The notes: a model not told the origin generated them from the sequence alone. A stretch of 64,000 bases of DNA from Siderastrea siderea (GCA_964030785.1 OZ034966.1:6801152-6865151); one strand, 5' to 3'; positions 15,964 through 24,739 are shown, numbered from the stretch's first letter. Numbers and translations: made by a program.

Positions 15964-17109
15964 TTAGTCGCGTCGTCTTTTGGGTGGGCTTGTCTCTTTA
16001 GTCTTCAGTTGTCGTTTGGGTGGGCTTTTCCTCTGGGGTGGTTGGAGAGACGTGACGTCTTGACTACGAATCCAACTATTGTACTTGTCGGGCCACCCTT
16101 TCCACTTGACCAACCAACGATCTTTTTGTCGCTTAAGTACCTTCTCGATCCGAAACACCTCGGATACATGGACTTTTTGTAAATCCTCTTCATAAAACGT
16201 ACCTTGGACGGGGGTCTCATCCCATTCGTGAATCTTATACGTGGGGACAGGGCCCGGGATCACACGATGCACCACAAACACTTCTTCGGTCCAACCGGGT
16301 AAATAGCCTTTTTCAAAGGTACGATGAATCTTATTGAGACGGACACGATCTCCGACTTTGAATTTAGGTTTTTTCTGGTCTTTCAACCGTTGGGCATACA
16401 ATCGTTTCCACACGGCTTCTTCGTTGTCCCATGTCACGTTTTCGGGGGGCATACCAATACTTCGATGCCGGGTGGCATTATACCCCTGCACCAACTCGGG
16501 TAAGACATTGTCAAAGCGTAAGGTGTTGGCCGCGGTCAAATAACGGTATAACCGTTCTTTCAAGGTGCGATTAAATCGTTCCACGACACTGGCTTTCGCA
16601 TCCCCTTCGGTCGAAAAATGTTGAATCCCTTGCTCGTCAAGCCATCGTTGAAACGTCCGGTTGTAAAATTCTTTCCCTCGATCCGTTTGCAATCGATTCG
16701 GGTGACGTCCTTTCAAAATCTTGTCAAAGGCATGGACCAACGCCACCCCGGTTTTGTCTTTCAACGGTTGGACCCACGCGTACTTGGACAACACATCCAA
16801 GACCGTCAACAAGTAGCGTATACCCCGATTATACTTGGCCAAGGGTTGCACTTCCACTAAATCCGCGACCCATTGATCATCTAATCCTCCTACGATCACG
16901 GGGACGGTGGGAAAACGACGACGTCGTGGTTTATGTAACGTATAGGCCAAATCCTGTTCCAACACCTGTTGGGCTTTTTTCAAAGGGAGACGATGGGCTT
17001 TAGCAAATCGTTGCACCCCACCTAAACTCCCCGGGGTACCAGGATCGTGGTACCGATTCAACCATGATGGGGAGACCTTTTTCTTTCGAGGGGCCATACG
17101 TTCTGGCAT
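15964..17109 (-). CDS. Retroviral-type integrase (DD35E) with chromodomain (381 aa)
   Basis: Inserts the element and makes the 6-bp target duplication. The catalytic triad is Asp in QWVADLVEV (about residue 81), Asp in LQTDRGKEF (about 142) and Glu in SVVERFNRTL (about 177), giving exact DD35E spacing. The C-terminus has an SH3-like region (KFKVGDRVRLNKIH) and a chromodomain (about 316-346: FRIEKVLKR... WLVKWKGWPDKYNSWI), which may direct insertion to certain chromatin. The tail is Lys/Arg/Pro-rich. The start overlaps the ORF upstream by about 50 nt in another frame. Intact. Confidence 0.96.
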   Translation of the reverse strand: MPERMAPRKKKVSPSWLNRYHDPGTPGSLGGVQRFAKAHRLPLKKAQQVLEQDLAYTLHKPRRRRFPTVPVIVGGLDDQWVADLVEVQPLAKYNRGIRYLLTVLDVLSKYAWVQPLKDKTGVALVHAFDKILKGRHPNRLQTDRGKEFYNRTFQRWLDEQGIQHFSTEGDAKASVVERFNRTLKERLYRYLTAANTLRFDNVLPELVQGYNATRHRSIGMPPENVTWDNEEAVWKRLYAQRLKDQKKPKFKVGDRVRLNKIHRTFEKGYLPGWTEEVFVVHRVIPGPVPTYKIHEWDETPVQGTFYEEDLQKVHVSEVFRIEKVLKRQKDRWLVKWKGWPDKYNSWIRSQDVTSLQPPQRKSPPKRQLKTKETSPPKRRRD

Positions 17110-17408
17110 TCATCCCATAAGGTCGATATGGTAGGGACCGTGTGGGGATGCGCCTTTTGAATGATTCGATACCATCGCCATGCCTCTGGGTGAGCTTTTA
17201 ACCATAAGACAAACACCACCCATCGATATAGGTTGCGGTCCACATGGGTTTCTTCAAAGAGGTGGAGAGGATGCGTGTCCTCGGGACAAGGGGGTATGGG
17301 GATTTGGGTGCCGGGTTGATGATCATATAAGACTTGACAAAGGGTTTGATGACATTGCCATTGCCCCAGGGACAAGATAGACTCCCACGCATCACACACA
17401 GACTCCAT
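17058..17408 (-). CDS. Unknown protein upstream of integrase (116 aa)
   Basis: Not recognised. It is rich in Trp, His and Cys (ILSLGQWQCHQTLCQVLYDH; DRNLYRWVVFVLWLKAHPEAW; TISTLWDECQNVW). A copy in the same place in element 2 is recognisable but broken, so it is probably a real gene. It overlaps the integrase start by 52 nt. No TM helix or known motif is convincing. Confidence 0.6.
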   Translation of the reverse strand: MESVCDAWESILSLGQWQCHQTLCQVLYDHQPGTQIPIPPCPEDTHPLHLFEETHVDRNLYRWVVFVLWLKAHPEAWRWYRIIQKAHPHTVPTISTLWDECQNVWPLERKRSPHHG

Positions 17409-17445
17409 GGTGACATTGATAAAACATTTTATTCGTTCTCTCGTT

Positions 17446-18327
17446 TTAAAAGAGACCTAGACGGCCATAACTGACGGTCTCTAGACCTTTCTGCCAGTTC
17501 TCCACACTGTCACTGTACTTGGGGGGTGGTGGTGCCGGGGCCACCATCATTTCGTGACGGTTCTTGAGCTCTTGAATTTCTCGTAACAATTGTTTCTCAT
17601 ACTCTGTCAGGGGTCGTTCTCGTTCCACGTCCTCTTTGCTTTGGACTCGAGGGGGCGGGCCAGGGATGTCATAGCCCCTCTTGGGATATCCTTGAGCATC
17701 ACGGGTGGGTGGTTCCGCTTGTTGGTCGGCTTTTTTGGGAGGGTTGTCATGAAACCACGTCCAGTACTTGGAACCCAAGGGTTGATCGGCCCATCGGAAG
17801 AAGCCACACGTTTTCTTGGAACAAGTCAGAAACAACCGATCGGGGTTCTGGGTCGAATGACTCTGTTGAAGCGTAGCGGGTTCACGGCAAAAGCATTGTA
17901 AACCACCCCACATGTCCAACACTTCTACATGAGGTTGACTATACACGGCTTTCATATACTCCAGAACTTGATCTTGACCACAAAACAGCAAACACGGTTG
18001 CATGGGACATTTCACATACTTCCATCCCTTTTGAGATTCTCGGGCCTCCAAACGCACCTCATGGTAAGGACATACCATAGTGTCCACTGAACTGGGAGGA
18101 TCATACACGGTCGTCGTCAAGGTGAATTGAGGTGATGGGGGTGATTGCTCCACCATGTCATTCAATTCTTTCATCATATCTTCCACAGCAGCTCGAGTGT
18201 CTTCCACCACGTCGCACACCACAGGATCACAGTCCACGGGCGTCATATGTTGAATGCTCTTCTTCTTCTTCTTCCCCTCTGGGGGATGGGTTGATTTTCT
18301 CTTCCGATCGGTGGACATCGTACTCAA
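17446..18327 (-). CDS. GRF-type zinc-finger protein (293 aa)
   Basis: A basic N-terminus (DRKRKSTHPPEGKKKKK) leads to an acidic helix (EDTRAAVEDMMKELNDMVEQ) and then two Cys/aromatic-rich blocks. The first is CPYHEVRL...KYVKCPMQPCLLFC, the second CFCREPA...RLFLTCSKKTCGFFRWAD. The second matches the GRF zinc finger (single-stranded nucleic acid binding in topoisomerases and nucleases); the first looks like a degenerate copy. A C-terminal coiled coil (EYEKQLLREIQELKNRH) follows. A replication, recombination or transcription role is plausible. TATA box at 18357-18364; divergent from SLOG. The element 2 copy is broken. Confidence 0.78.
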   Translation of the reverse strand: MSTMSTDRKRKSTHPPEGKKKKKSIQHMTPVDCDPVVCDVVEDTRAAVEDMMKELNDMVEQSPPSPQFTLTTTVYDPPSSVDTMVCPYHEVRLEARESQKGWKYVKCPMQPCLLFCGQDQVLEYMKAVYSQPHVEVLDMWGGLQCFCREPATLQQSHSTQNPDRLFLTCSKKTCGFFRWADQPLGSKYWTWFHDNPPKKADQQAEPPTRDAQGYPKRGYDIPGPPPRVQSKEDVERERPLTEYEKQLLREIQELKNRHEMMVAPAPPPPKYSDSVENWQKGLETVSYGRLGLF

Positions 18328-18356
18328 AGGTGGATGTCACCCCTACCGACCCTGCC

Positions 18357-18497
18357 TTTTTATACCTTAGACCCTTGACTGTCATTGGTCAGCTTATCCT
18401 AGCCATATAAGGACTTGTTATCTTCCCATTGGTCAGCTTGTTCAATCCCAATAAGGTCCTCTTGTCTTCCCATTGGTCAACTGCCCCTATTTAAGAC
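18357..18497. promoter_or_regulatory. Divergent promoter GRF gene / SLOG gene, three CCAAT boxes
   Basis: A minus-strand TATAAAAA (18357-18364) serves the GRF gene. Toward SLOG, three copies of (T/C)CATTGGTCA(G/A)C (near 18384, 18427 and 18469) give inverted CCAAT boxes, followed by CTATTTAAG near 18487 as a TATA variant. Element 2 keeps the layout at 49850-49970. Confidence 0.75.
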
Positions 18498-18533
18498 GGC
18501 CCCTTGGTCACTAGATCTTCATTCTCAAAAGCC

Positions 18534-19226
18534 ATGCCCCCTGACATGATGATCGGAGAACAAGATCTCGGTGCCTTGGAACTGCAAGTGGGTCATGGCC
18601 ATGTGGTCTATACAGGGGGAGCCAAAGGTACGGATGCCCTCGTGGAAGAACAGGCCAAACACTTTGGGATGCAACTAGAAGTCCTGGTCCCCCCGAACCA
18701 TCCTCGATCCACTTTCATCACCCCTTCTACGGTGGAAGTCCTGATGCTGGCCAACCCCCATCTTCACCAGGCGGCGGAGAAACTAGGCAAAAAAATGCCC
18801 AGTCATTTTTACACCCTGCAATTGCTACAACGCAATTATCAATTGGCCAAAAAAGCCCATACCATCTATGCCTTTGGCATCTTGGAACCGGATCATAAAC
18901 GCGTGAAAGGAGGCACTGGTTGGACTGTGCAATTGGCTATGGATCAAGGCAAACCCGTCTACCTGTTTGACATACCCAGTCAATCATGGTACCGCTCGGA
19001 CCATTACTACCAAGTCAATGAGAATGCCGCCACCCTGGTCACTGGCAGTCAATTTGTCCCTTGGGGACCTAAAAAGCCCACCCTACATCAAAGCAGTGCT
19101 ATTGTGGGATCCCGGGATGTGGACGAGAAAACCCGAGCCGAAATTCAAGCCTTGTTCAACCGCACCTTCTGTCTACCCGAGAACATTGATCAATTACGTA
19201 TGGAACTGGAAGACTTTCATTTGTAA
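18534..19226 (+). CDS. SLOG-superfamily (YspA/LOG-like) Rossmann protein (230 aa)
   Basis: The Rossmann-like start HVVYTGGAKGTDALVEEQAK (residues about 23-42) has the G-GxxxGxD nucleotide-binding loop of SLOG proteins. RVKGGTGWTVQLAMDQGKP followed by VYLFD is the second SLOG signature. SLOG domains bind or process nucleotide-derived ligands; in bacteria they act in stress and conflict systems, often with SLATT membrane effectors. I start at 18534 (MPPDMM); the element 2 homolog starts at the equivalent of the third Met (MIGEQDL). It is one of the few plus-strand genes, under its own CCAAT promoter, and is converging on minor capsid C. Intact in both elements. Confidence 0.82.
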   Translation: MPPDMMIGEQDLGALELQVGHGHVVYTGGAKGTDALVEEQAKHFGMQLEVLVPPNHPRSTFITPSTVEVLMLANPHLHQAAEKLGKKMPSHFYTLQLLQRNYQLAKKAHTIYAFGILEPDHKRVKGGTGWTVQLAMDQGKPVYLFDIPSQSWYRSDHYYQVNENAATLVTGSQFVPWGPKKPTLHQSSAIVGSRDVDEKTRAEIQALFNRTFCLPENIDQLRMELEDFHL

Positions 19227-19444
19227 TTGTACATAGCTTTCTTTTTTAATTTTTTTTTTAGTTTTTATTTTTTCCAATTGTACATAGCTTTCTTTTTCAA
19301 TTTTTATTTTTTCAAACTGTAGATAGCTTTTTTCAATTGTAAATAGGAGCGCCCCACCCCGCGTGGCAAAGAATACAGACAACCCTTTGTAAAAAAACAT
19401 CAACTCTTTTTTTAATTAAAATAAAAAAGTTCACAACCCTGACG
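19227..19444. other. Convergent 3' intergenic region with conserved GGAGCGCCC motif
   Basis: T/A-rich spacer between SLOG (+) and minor capsid C (-) with three copies of TTGTACATAG/TGTAGATAG-type units and T-runs. ATAGGAGCGCCC...GTGGCAA (19345-19370) is also present at 50997-51021 in element 2, although the flanks have diverged. Possibly a terminator, insulator or packaging signal (inference). Confidence 0.5.
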
Positions 19445-20497
19445 TCATGTCCGTTGACTTTTTCTGGAGAGTTGAAGGGTAATGATGGTACTGCCTTGTT
19501 TGAAAGGAGCCGGCTGTCCATTCGCTGTTTGAATGTCAATGGCAATGCTGTCAAAGATGGTTTTGCCAAGAGGAAAATACATCCGTTGCGTGGTATCAAA
19601 CTGATGATCGGTATTGCCAGCATCAATGGCACGTAAAAAACCTTTTTCTTGATTTCCAACCACGCTGTCAATGACGAGATCCGTGTAAATCATGAGTTGT
19701 TGTCGTCCTTGTTGCGGTTTGACGGTTTGGGTGGTGGGAAATGGTTGTCGACTGAGATTAGGACCCAAGAACAACTCATACTCGAAATCGGGGTGGGTAA
19801 AGCTGACAGAGACGATGCCATGCGGTGGATATTTGTTGACAGGCCCTATGGTGGGTGTCCATTTGTGGCGATCGTCGTAATCCACGATATGTTTCACCAG
19901 ATAATTTTTTTCTTGGACAATTCTCTGCGTTGGCGTTCCATCTTTGACAAGTCCCATCAGGCTGGCCAATTTCCATTCCATTTCAAATTGCATGTTGGCT
20001 GGTATGAGTACATACAACGAATCTAATTCGGAGGCGATGCCGGCATTGGTGATTTTCACGTAGGGTTGAGCCAGGTTAAGAGCGGCTAGTTGTTGTCGTT
20101 TCCCTAGATCGTCCACGTCCATTTTGGCTATATCCATCATGACTTCCATGTGTTGTTTTTCTATTTCGTAAGCGATGGCAATCCATGCCTCTTTCAAATT
20201 GTGGTAATACCCTGGCGGTAAATGGATTTGTTTGGTCACTTGAATGGGAGCCGTTCCATCAGCACGTTTTGGTATGTATCTGATATCTGTTTTCATCCAA
20301 TGTTTTTGACTATCTTCTTGCGTCCAATTCTGCTTGGTTTGATCTCCCAATTGTTGATAAAAAGCCGGGTGTGAGATATGAACCAAGGCCGCTTCCCAAT
20401 CATCTTCCACCAAATAATGTGAATGAGGAAGTCTGACAGTAAATTTTTGATTCGTGCCTTGTGCTTGATCACTGATAAGGGTGATGTAAAAACTCAT
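19445..20497 (-). CDS. Minor capsid-like protein C (350 aa)
   Basis: MSFYITLISDQAQGTNQKF, then TVRLPHSHYLVEDDWEAAL, is a divergent member of the MSFY family. The middle has PPGYYHNLKEAWIAIAYEIEKQ, and the C-terminus is FKQGSTIITLQLSRK in place of the FGEGHTIVTLHFK seen in A and B. I start at the MSFY Met (20497). TATAAAAA lies at 20531-20538. A truncated copy of its first third sits at 22375-22746 next to the right TIR. Element 2 has no copy and carries an unrelated gene there. It may be a spike or attachment protein (inference). Confidence 0.75.
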   Translation of the reverse strand: MSFYITLISDQAQGTNQKFTVRLPHSHYLVEDDWEAALVHISHPAFYQQLGDQTKQNWTQEDSQKHWMKTDIRYIPKRADGTAPIQVTKQIHLPPGYYHNLKEAWIAIAYEIEKQHMEVMMDIAKMDVDDLGKRQQLAALNLAQPYVKITNAGIASELDSLYVLIPANMQFEMEWKLASLMGLVKDGTPTQRIVQEKNYLVKHIVDYDDRHKWTPTIGPVNKYPPHGIVSVSFTHPDFEYELFLGPNLSRQPFPTTQTVKPQQGRQQLMIYTDLVIDSVVGNQEKGFLRAIDAGNTDHQFDTTQRMYFPLGKTIFDSIAIDIQTANGQPAPFKQGSTIITLQLSRKSQRT

Positions 20498-20530
20498 GGT
20501 CACAATCACCACCTAACCCCTCTGGTTACC

Positions 20531-20690
20531 TTTTTATACCTGCCCCCGATGCTCAAATTGGACTGTGGACTTTGAGCCCGCGTTCCTCAGCAGTTTTGCT
20601 CCATCCTGAGCCCGCGATCCCTTTTTTTCCACTGGTCAGCGGTTTCCCACCTTAGCCAGAGGCCTATTCTGATACGTCATGTAAGCGTCA
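20531..20690. repeat. Promoter plus relic TIR-like sequence inside element 1
   Basis: After TATAAAAA (20531-20538) comes a diverged copy of the inner right TIR: AATTGGACTGTGGACTTTGAG, then GAGCCCGCGATCCC and CCACTGGTCAGCGGTTTCCCA, in the order seen at 22798-22960. It ends before the outermost TIR bases. It is best read as a former right terminus or a copied terminus left when the end of the element was rearranged. Confidence 0.75.
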
Positions 20691-20771
20691 CGAAATGTCC
20701 TCTCTTTTCTTTCCTCTGAGCCCACGTGCTCCAGGATTTAATTAATGATTCGCTTTCTCTATTAAAAAAAT

Positions 20772-20833
20772 TTGAAAACCGAAGCGGTTCTGTTTAGCTC
20801 GCAATGTTTTCCCATTCCCGCGTTGTTGTGAAA
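20772..20833. repeat. Direct repeat, copy 1 (pair with 21333-21395)
   Basis: 62 bp beginning TTGAAAACCGAAGCGGTTCT and ending GTTGTTGTGAAA. Copy 2 differs by one extra C. Confidence 0.9.
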
Positions 20834-21332
20834 CTCTGCTTCTGATCGACTGATACTTTGACCATGGCCTTGGACCTTGACCATGGCCTGACTGGGACTG
20901 ACCAATCACAACCAATCCTAACCAAATAAGGTCATACTGTTTAGCTATATAAGCAGCAAAATTACCCCCGAACTTTCTTTTTTTCAAGATGGAGGAAGGT
21001 CAGGGAGACTTACGACAGTTTTTTCACAGATTTATTCATCGCTTTACCCCAGCAACCCTCGGCTTTACAAACAAAACGATGACAGCTAAGATTTCAGCGA
21101 AAAATGTGGGAGATTTTTATCTGTAGAAGCCGCCGAATGGATGTTTTGAAAACAGCGAAAGCTTAACACGAGGTAAGTGTTGTGTTTTGCTGCCGGCTAA
21201 AAATATTGAAGTGTTTAGCCTGTTTTTCCCACAACGACGAACTTTTCGATTAAAAAACAGTGTGTCTTATAATACTCGTTTACTAGTTTTGTTTTTCGAA
21301 ATGAAACTAATTTTTTGTCGCCTCGAAAAAAA

Positions 21333-21395
21333 TTGAAAACCGAAGCGGTTCTGTTTAGCTCGCAATGTTTTCCCATTCCCCGCGTTGTTGTGAAA
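21333..21395. repeat. Direct repeat, copy 2 (pair with 20772-20833)
   Basis: 63 bp, nearly identical to copy 1 with one additional C in the CCCATTCCCC run. Confidence 0.9.
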
Positions 21396-22374
21396 AAATC
21401 CTTTTCTACCCGAAAGACTATTTGATTTATTTTTACTCACTCTCTGTATTTCTTTTTTCCACAGTCCAACGATGTGCTGACTGTAACGCGGTGAGACAAA
21501 CGAGATGACAACTCGTATTTTCGCCGAGAAGAAAGCGAGCGGCTTGTTGAAAACAACAAGCAAACCTCCACGCAAAGTAAGCATCATTTTTTTCTGACTG
21601 TCAGCTAAAAAAAAATATATAGATTTAGCCAAGCCTAAAAGCGGAACTCCATATCTACCGGTTACCATCGGTCGCCTATAAATTAGGTACTTGACCTCGT
21701 TAATTACTGTATAGTTTTATTAAGCGTATCATTTTAGTATAAACTTAGAGTTATAATTCTGTTTCGTGATTCAAGCAAATCTAGTTTATCTATTTGTGCT
21801 TTCACTTTAAGTTCGCTAGGCAAATTCATTTAATCGTTTATCGGCATTTTTCGTTTGTTTTGATTGCTGTTATTTTATTTGTCGCTTTGTATTTTGTAAT
21901 TGGAGACGCGTATTCGCTTCGAAACTACTAGAAATTCTCTTTTGGTTTTGTTTAGATTATTGCACAGTGTTGCACACATTTGACACATTTTGTCGTAAAT
22001 TCAATCTGTTCACTGTGAATAAATTTAATTCTGTTTTACAACTGTCAATTGGAAAGCTATGTTCTTCTAATTCTGTTTGGCAACCGGATACGCTTCATTC
22101 GTTTTAAAATACAAAGGTCATGCTTTAGGTCAGAATTATTTGTTCGCAAATTATTACTTTTCTGATCGACTTATACTCTTTCCCAGGGCGCGTGTTCCAT
22201 GACTTTGAACTTTGGACTCCGTGCCGCTGCCTGGCTTGCATCCATCAGTTTGTTGGACAAAGAGCGGAACTCTCATCATCTGCATGCCATGGATTATCAT
22301 TAAAATGATTTGTTGAGCTGTTCAAAAATATCTGCCATTAAAACATTTTTCCAACATGGCGTGTTTACTTTGAG

Positions 22375-22746
22375 TCAAGGACCACCCCCGCTGCTCATGT
22401 GTTGTTTTTCTATTTCGTACGCAATGGCAATCCATGCTTCTTTCAAATTGGTGTAATACCCTGGGGGTAAATGGATTTGTTTCGTCACTTGAATCGGAGC
22501 CGTTCCCTCCGCACGTTTTGGTATGTATCTCACATCTGTTTTCAACCAATGTTTTTGACTATCTTCTTGCGTCCAATTCTGTTTGGTTTGATCTCCCCAT
22601 TGTTGATTAAACCCCGGGTGTGAGATATGAACTAGGGCTGCTTCCCAATCATCTTCTACCAAATAATAGGAACGAGGAAGTCGAACCGTAAATTTTTGTC
22701 CCGTGCCTTGTGCTTGATCACTGATCAGGGTGATGTAAAAACTCAT
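22375..22746 (-). pseudogene. Truncated copy of minor capsid-like protein C
   Basis: The first about 115 residues closely match protein C (MSFYITLISDQAQGTGQKF; then EDSQKHWLKTDVRYIPKRA; ending near EIEKQHM). Similarity stops abruptly at about 22400, and a few unrelated codons lead to a stop. It has its own TATA-like box (22775-22781) and lies directly inside the right TIR. It is a 5' fragment carried with the terminus, not a complete gene. Confidence 0.85.
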
Positions 22747-22797
22747 GGTCACTACCTAACCCTAGGGTTTACCCTTTTATACCCACCCCCGTTCCAA

Positions 22798-23055
22798 CAA
22801 TTGGACTTTGGACTTTGAGCCCGCGTTTTCTCAGCGGGTTTACTTCCCCTTGAGCCCACGATCCCTTTTTCCAACTGGTCAGCGGTTTCCCATTCTAAAT
22901 CACGTGACTTCCGGTTGCATGAGCCCGCGATCCTTTTTTTTTCCACTGGTCAGCGGTTTCCCCCTCTTAAAAACACGTCACTTCCGCTTCCGGTTATGAC
23001 GTCATCCTTACATCAAAACGAGGCAAAGCCCCCCATACGAGCGCACATTACTACT
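22798..23055. repeat. Right terminal inverted repeat of element 1
   Basis: 258-bp inverse copy of 363-619, ending ...CATTACTACT before the TSD. The inner edge lies in the CAATTGGAC block, just upstream of the truncated minor capsid-like fragment. Confidence 0.95.
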
Positions 23056-23061
23056 GGTGTA
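23056..23061. repeat. Target-site duplication of element 1, right copy (GGTGTA)
   Basis: Exact match to 357-362, directly after the right TIR terminus. Confidence 0.93.
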
Positions 23062-23340
23062 GCAAGCGGAATCAGTAAGTTAATGTCTGCGTAAGGAATG
23101 AAAAATTTGATTATCGTTCTCATAAAAGGAAATTTTCTCGGTTCGAATTTTTCTTTTAAGTTATACACAAGTTATTTAAAAGTTTTGCATCAAGTATTTC
23201 TCACCAGAAACTTCGTTCGAAGGTGCAGCGTCAGCCATTACATTGCGAGAATAACGAAAAGCAAAACGTTTGCCATCAACATTGTGGTAGCTTTGAAGTT
23301 TAGTTTCATAATGAAAAAAAACCGAAATGTATTTTGCTTA
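23062..23340. repeat. Host duplication, right half of the interrupted copy
   Basis: Matches 25200-25450 (shared CTCACCAGAAACTT, AAGGTGCAGCGTCAGCCA and TTGCCATCAACA/TTACCATCAACA blocks). Together with 1-362 it is one repeat unit split by element 1. Confidence 0.75.
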
Positions 23341-24739
23341 TGATGAGAAGCCTAAAAATTATGTGCCCACACAGCCACGACAGGAATTTTTGCTCAATGC
23401 TTTGGAATTTGCTTTTAGGCAAGGCTATCGTGTTCTCTTACAAGTTGTTTTTCTTTTAACTTTAAATCTTTAAATTGAAACTCGTTCAAACGAATTAGCT
23501 TAACAAAACTATTCAGAAGTTATTCTGGGATTTTCTCAGGCATAGAACCTGAAACCAAATTGCTCAAAAACGTGCTAGTATAACTATAAAAAAAAGTTAG
23601 ATTAAGATCTTGCATGAATAAAAGCAAATCTGAATCCAATTTTGAAAGCAGACTACATAAATAAATAATCTCGGTCTTGCGTAATCAGTTATTTGTTCAA
23701 ATGGAGTATCGCAAAATAAGACCATTAACCTTTCAAAAATACCTCAAATCCTTCCAAAACAATAACCATAATTTTCAAGTAAATTTATAATTCCAGTCAA
23801 ATTAAGAAGTTATTATCTCTTCTGTGGCCTCCACTTTTGTTGTTGTTTTTTTCAGCTCTATCAATTAGTTTTTGAAATCTGTTGAAATTTTCCTGGCATA
23901 AATACGCCGTTTTCGCTCATTATGGTTAAAAAACATTGTGTCCCGATAGAAGTTTTCCTGTCATGTTGGCTCGAAAACTACCATTAGGGTATCAGGTTCT
24001 CCCACAAGCCATTTTTTTTGTATGTTAAAACCATTATCGAAGGCAAATTTCTTTAAGGAAGTGAAATGAAATTTTTTGAAGACAAAGTTTAAAGACATTA
24101 GAAGACCACAGCTACTTCCTGCAGGAGTCAACAAAATTATCTTCTCGTAAAATGCAAATACTTTGAAGGTATAGATCAAGTTTGAAACGTATCGTATAAT
24201 TTTGCTTAGCGTTAGAGGGTTGAAAAATTGAGAGAAATCCCGTGCCGGTTTAACACAATCGTTTCTATGACAATCAAAAGTCCTTTTTCAAAATTAATTG
24301 CACAACCCTTAAAACGGATTTCTCTCAAGATGCTTAATAAAGTAGATTTCTTCTGGTTTGGACGGAATCAAATTTCTCGTGAAACTGCAAATTCCTCCTC
24401 TCGACATTTAATACATAGAGGATATTACACGGCGGCGCGAAGATATGGATTTTATTTTCGAGCAGTAAAAATATTTTACGAAAGAGCGCAGGGAGTGAGT
24501 AAAATATTGTTTTTTACCACGAGAAAATAAAATTCATATCTTCAAGCCGCCGTGTAAGTTTCTTTTTATTATATAGACAAGAGTATTTTTGCACAGAAAA
24601 CAGTGTAAAAGCGGGAAATGACGTCATCCATATCCTCACTCGTGAGGATATGGAAAATAGTTTCGGATGTAGTTTCGCCGGATGTAGTTTCGTATGAACT
24701 TTACGACTGGTCTATTTTCCACTAAAACACTCTTGTCTA
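23341..24739. other. Host AT-rich DNA, no gene seen
   Basis: Only short frames. It contains the foldback element at 24425-24557. I see no exon, RNA gene or recognisable transposon protein. Confidence 0.4.
24425..24557. repeat. Foldback/MITE-like inverted repeat
   Basis: TTACACGGCGGC at the left end is the reverse complement of GCCGCCGTGTAA at the right end. The inner arms (AGATATGGATTTTATTTTCG and its partner; AAAATATTTTAC and GTAAAATATT) also pair with small loops. The whole unit can fold into one long hairpin. Confidence 0.8.

Larger units (their letters stand above)
20691..22374. other. 1.7-kb non-element-like insert near right end of element 1
   Basis: AT-rich, low gene density, with no Polinton gene. 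It contains a duplicated 62-63 bp block (20772-20833 and 21333-21395, starting TTGAAAACCGAAGCGG), splice-like signals (GAGGTAAGT near 21171, TTTTTTCCACAG near 21465) and a TATATAGATTTAGCCAAGCC block (21618) that recurs at 62204. Short minus-strand frames sharing GNGKTLRAKQNRFGFQ come from the duplicated block. This looks like host or foreign DNA trapped between two copies of the element's right end. Confidence 0.6.
363..23055 (-). mobile_element. Polinton/Maverick element 1, apparently intact (22.7 kb)
   Basis: The element has TIRs, a 6-bp TSD and the full Polinton core set: PolB, DD35E integrase with chromodomain, A32-like ATPase, adenain-like protease, a double-jelly-roll major capsid protein and minor capsid-like proteins. 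All of these are open. Most genes lie on the minus strand; the exceptions are the small unit next to PolB and the SLOG gene. Genes are tightly packed with 1-20 nt overlaps or gaps. The TIRs differ at about two positions, so insertion was recent. The right end (20.5-23.0 kb) is composite. Strand is given as that of the main gene block. Confidence 0.95.
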
